Assembly: GCA_041552055.1 (NCBI GenBank)
Contig: JBFELO010000014.1
Location: 1-54,081 of the forward strand
Direction: 5' to 3'
DNA: 54,081 bases
Source of the DNA: JBFELO01 sp041552055
GTDB lineage: Bacteria > Acidobacteriota > Thermoanaerobaculia > Thermoanaerobaculales > Sulfomarinibacteraceae
Position 1 is the stretch's first letter. Each line of letters opens with the position of its first letter. Made by a program: the position numbers and the translations under genes. This document shows, piece after piece, positions 52,585-54,081 of this stretch. A model generated the notes under the pieces. The model had not been told where the DNA came from. It did no database searches and saw nothing but the letters and a program-made list of their open reading frames with translations.

Positions 52585-54081
52585 TTCTTGCCCCCCTTGC
52601 CACGCCCCCGCTTGCGCTCACCCACCAGATGGAGGGTCACCTCCTGCTGGATGATGGTCAGGACGTTGTTGGTCAACCAGTACAGCACGAGCCCCGACGG
52701 GAACTGGAGGAACATGATGCCGAACACCAGCGGCAGCATGCGCATGATCCGCTGCTGCTGCGGGTCTCCGGCCTGCGGGGCGAGCCGCTGTTGCAGCCAC
52801 ATCGTGGCCGTCATCAGAATCGGCGTGATGTAGTACGGGTCCTTGGCCGATAGGTCTTGAATCCACAGCACGAACGGCGCGTGCCGCAGCTCGATGGCGT
52901 TGAGGAAGAGCTTGTACAGGGCCCACAGGATCGGCAGCTGCACCAGCATCGGCAGACAGCCCCCCATGGGGTTGACCCCCTCCTGCTTGTACAGCGCCAT
53001 CATTTCCTGGTTCATCTTGGCTCGCGCCTGCTGGTCCTGCTTTTTCTTCTTGTGCTTTGCCTGGATTTCCTTGATCTTCGGCTGCAACTTCTGCATCTTG
53101 CGCATCGACACGGTGGAGGTGTGCATCAGCGGAAACAGCAGCAGCCGAATGGCCACCGTCAGCAGGATGATGGCGACCCCATAGTTCCCCACCGCTCCGT
53201 AGATCCACCACAGCGCCTTGAGGAAGACCACCGAAATCGGGCCAAAGACCCCAAAATCGAGCGTCTGCTCAACCCCGCCACCGATCTCCTGCAACAGGTC
53301 ATACTCTTTCGGGGCTCCCAGCAGCTGGCCAGACAGCTCGCTTCCGCGCGGCAGCAGCAGGAGCTCCGCCGCCACTGCGGGCTCGCTGTCCTCGCCCGCG
53401 GTCGAATCCCGATGTTCGATGCGATTGACGCGGACCTCCGCCACCGCGGTGCGCGGGCGCAGAATCGACAGGAAGTACGTGTCCTGAAAGCCGGCATAAA
53501 CGAGCGCCTGCGGTGCCACGACGAAGGACTGCTTGAGCTTCGCCCGCCGGTGCTCCTGGAGCTCCCCGTCGGCCAGGACGACCACGTCGCCCCATCTCGC
53601 CAGGCGGCTGTTGCGCTCCGTCAGGCCGAGATCACGCATTCCCGTGCCGACGCTCACCGCTGCGCCCCGCAGCGCTCCGTGGGCGCGAATCTCCACGTCC
53701 AGGCCGTACCCGCCGCCGGACAACTCGACGCTCTTCTCTGCCCGATTCCCGCCGCCATCCGCCCAGACGAACGTGGCCTCGCGGGCACCCCGCCGCTCGA
53801 TGGAATAGAGGCGTTCGTCCGGTCCGTCCGGGGTCACCATCTGGAGCGGAAATGATCGCGCCGGGTGATCGATGGTCTGGATCAGATCGAGCGGCTCTCC
53901 CTCGTCGCCGGTGTAGCCCAGCAGCTCGAACGAGACGATGGCCGCTCCGCGGTTGGTCAACTCGACCGCCACGACGTCGTTGACCAGACGCACCCGCTCC
54001 TCAACGTCAGCGACCACGGCCTCCTCGGACACCGGACCCGGTTCGACCTCGGGAGCCGCGATCGGTGGAGCCGCGGGGGGC
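52581..54081 (-). CDS. yidC: Membrane protein insertase YidC (5' end beyond the window)
   Basis: The frame is open to the window edge. The edge codes for a Pro/Ala-rich linker (PPAAPPIAAPEVEPGP), so the N-terminal signal-anchor helix must lie beyond 54081, and the internal GTG at 54032 is not the true start. Visible are the large periplasmic domain (up to about 270 residues) and the conserved insertase core. The core includes YGVAIILLTVAIRLLLFPL, a basic cytoplasmic loop (QAKHKKKKQDQQARAKM), GVNPMGGCLPMLVQLPI, and a final helix with FPSGLVLYWLTNN. It ends in a basic tail. Confidence 0.94.
   Translation of the reverse strand, partial: PPAAPPIAAPEVEPGPVSEEAVVADVEERVRLVNDVVAVELTNRGAAIVSFELLGYTGDEGEPLDLIQTIDHPARSFPLQMVTPDGPDERLYSIERRGAREATFVWADGGGNRAEKSVELSGGGYGLDVEIRAHGALRGAAVSVGTGMRDLGLTERNSRLARWGDVVVLADGELQEHRRAKLKQSFVVAPQALVYAGFQDTYFLSILRPRTAVAEVRVNRIEHRDSTAGEDSEPAVAAELLLLPRGSELSGQLLGAPKEYDLLQEIGGGVEQTLDFGVFGPISVVFLKALWWIYGAVGNYGVAIILLTVAIRLLLFPLMHTSTVSMRKMQKLQPKIKEIQAKHKKKKQDQQARAKMNQEMMALYKQEGVNPMGGCLPMLVQLPILWALYKLFLNAIELRHAPFVLWIQDLSAKDPYYITPILMTATMWLQQRLAPQAGDPQQQRIMRMLPLVFGIMFLQFPSGLVLYWLTNNVLTIIQQEVTLHLVGERKRGRGKGGKK

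Noticed and set aside
46077..54081. Chromosome replication origin (oriC) itself
   Set aside because: The gene block is origin-proximal, but I see no cluster of DnaA boxes and no AT-rich unwinding region inside the window.

Overview
The window is a dense, GC-rich (roughly two thirds G+C by eye) stretch of bacterial chromosome. It has about 52 protein genes, three tRNAs, and almost no phage, plasmid or insertion-sequence signal. The gene content points to a Gram-negative lineage: YidC with a long N-terminal region, PpiD/SurA-type foldase, futalosine-pathway MqnC, paired b and b' ATP synthase subunits, bactofilin, FecR-domain and carboxypeptidase-regulatory/TPR exported proteins. Together these suggest an Acidobacteriota relative (for example the Thermoanaerobaculia side). 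That placement is inference from gene content, not from a marker search.

Layout. 1-4.6 kb: YjbQ with a coupled unknown protein, divergent from comF-proline dehydrogenase, a TPR lipo/exported-type protein, udk, and a convergent Hfq-like gene. 4.7-7.4 kb: purD-purE-ricT on the minus strand, behind a short leader ORF with a very strong ribosome binding site. 7.5-10.7 kb: pta and cysK, separated by an eight-copy heptamer tandem repeat. 10.7-15.2 kb: ppiD-ruvA-ruvB-lipid kinase on the minus strand. 15.3-23.7 kb: a cell-shape operon, fecR-like - mreB - mreC - mreD - mrdA - rodA - rng. 24-33 kb: mqnC, then lon-engB-rho and tRNA-Lys - tRNA-Leu - tig - clpP - clpX, all minus strand (protein quality control plus transcription termination). 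33-38.5 kb: an unknown 229-aa protein, a low-molecular-weight phosphatase, an ECF sigma/anti-sigma pair, a STAS/RsbW partner-switching pair, cutA, lexA and tRNA-Pro. 38.7-40 kb: an NSS-family sodium symporter. 40.2-46.1 kb: ATP synthase genes atpF'-F-H-A-G-D-C without atpB/atpE. 46.2-54.1 kb: the classical origin-proximal block yidC-khpB-mnmE-mnmG-rsmG-parA-parB plus a bactofilin, with two parS-like sites inside parA and mnmG.

Promoters are readable by eye in several places as TTGnnn - about 17 bp - TAnnnT. A recurring pattern is a -10-like hexamer only 6-8 bp before the start codon of genes that lack a Shine-Dalgarno (yjbQ, comF, rodA, the phosphatase, the ECF sigma gene, rsbW, cutA), which suggests leaderless mRNAs. 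At least four, probably five, intergenic spaces carry a family of repeats built from hexamers of the form CCGTnT, usually with an inverted partner arm. Other unexplained structure includes a 22-bp-arm inverted repeat between rng and mqnC, the heptamer array, and the purD leader ORF. I see no convincing defence system, prophage, CRISPR array or transposon. The best candidates for something undescribed are the hexamer-phased repeats and the small unknown genes.
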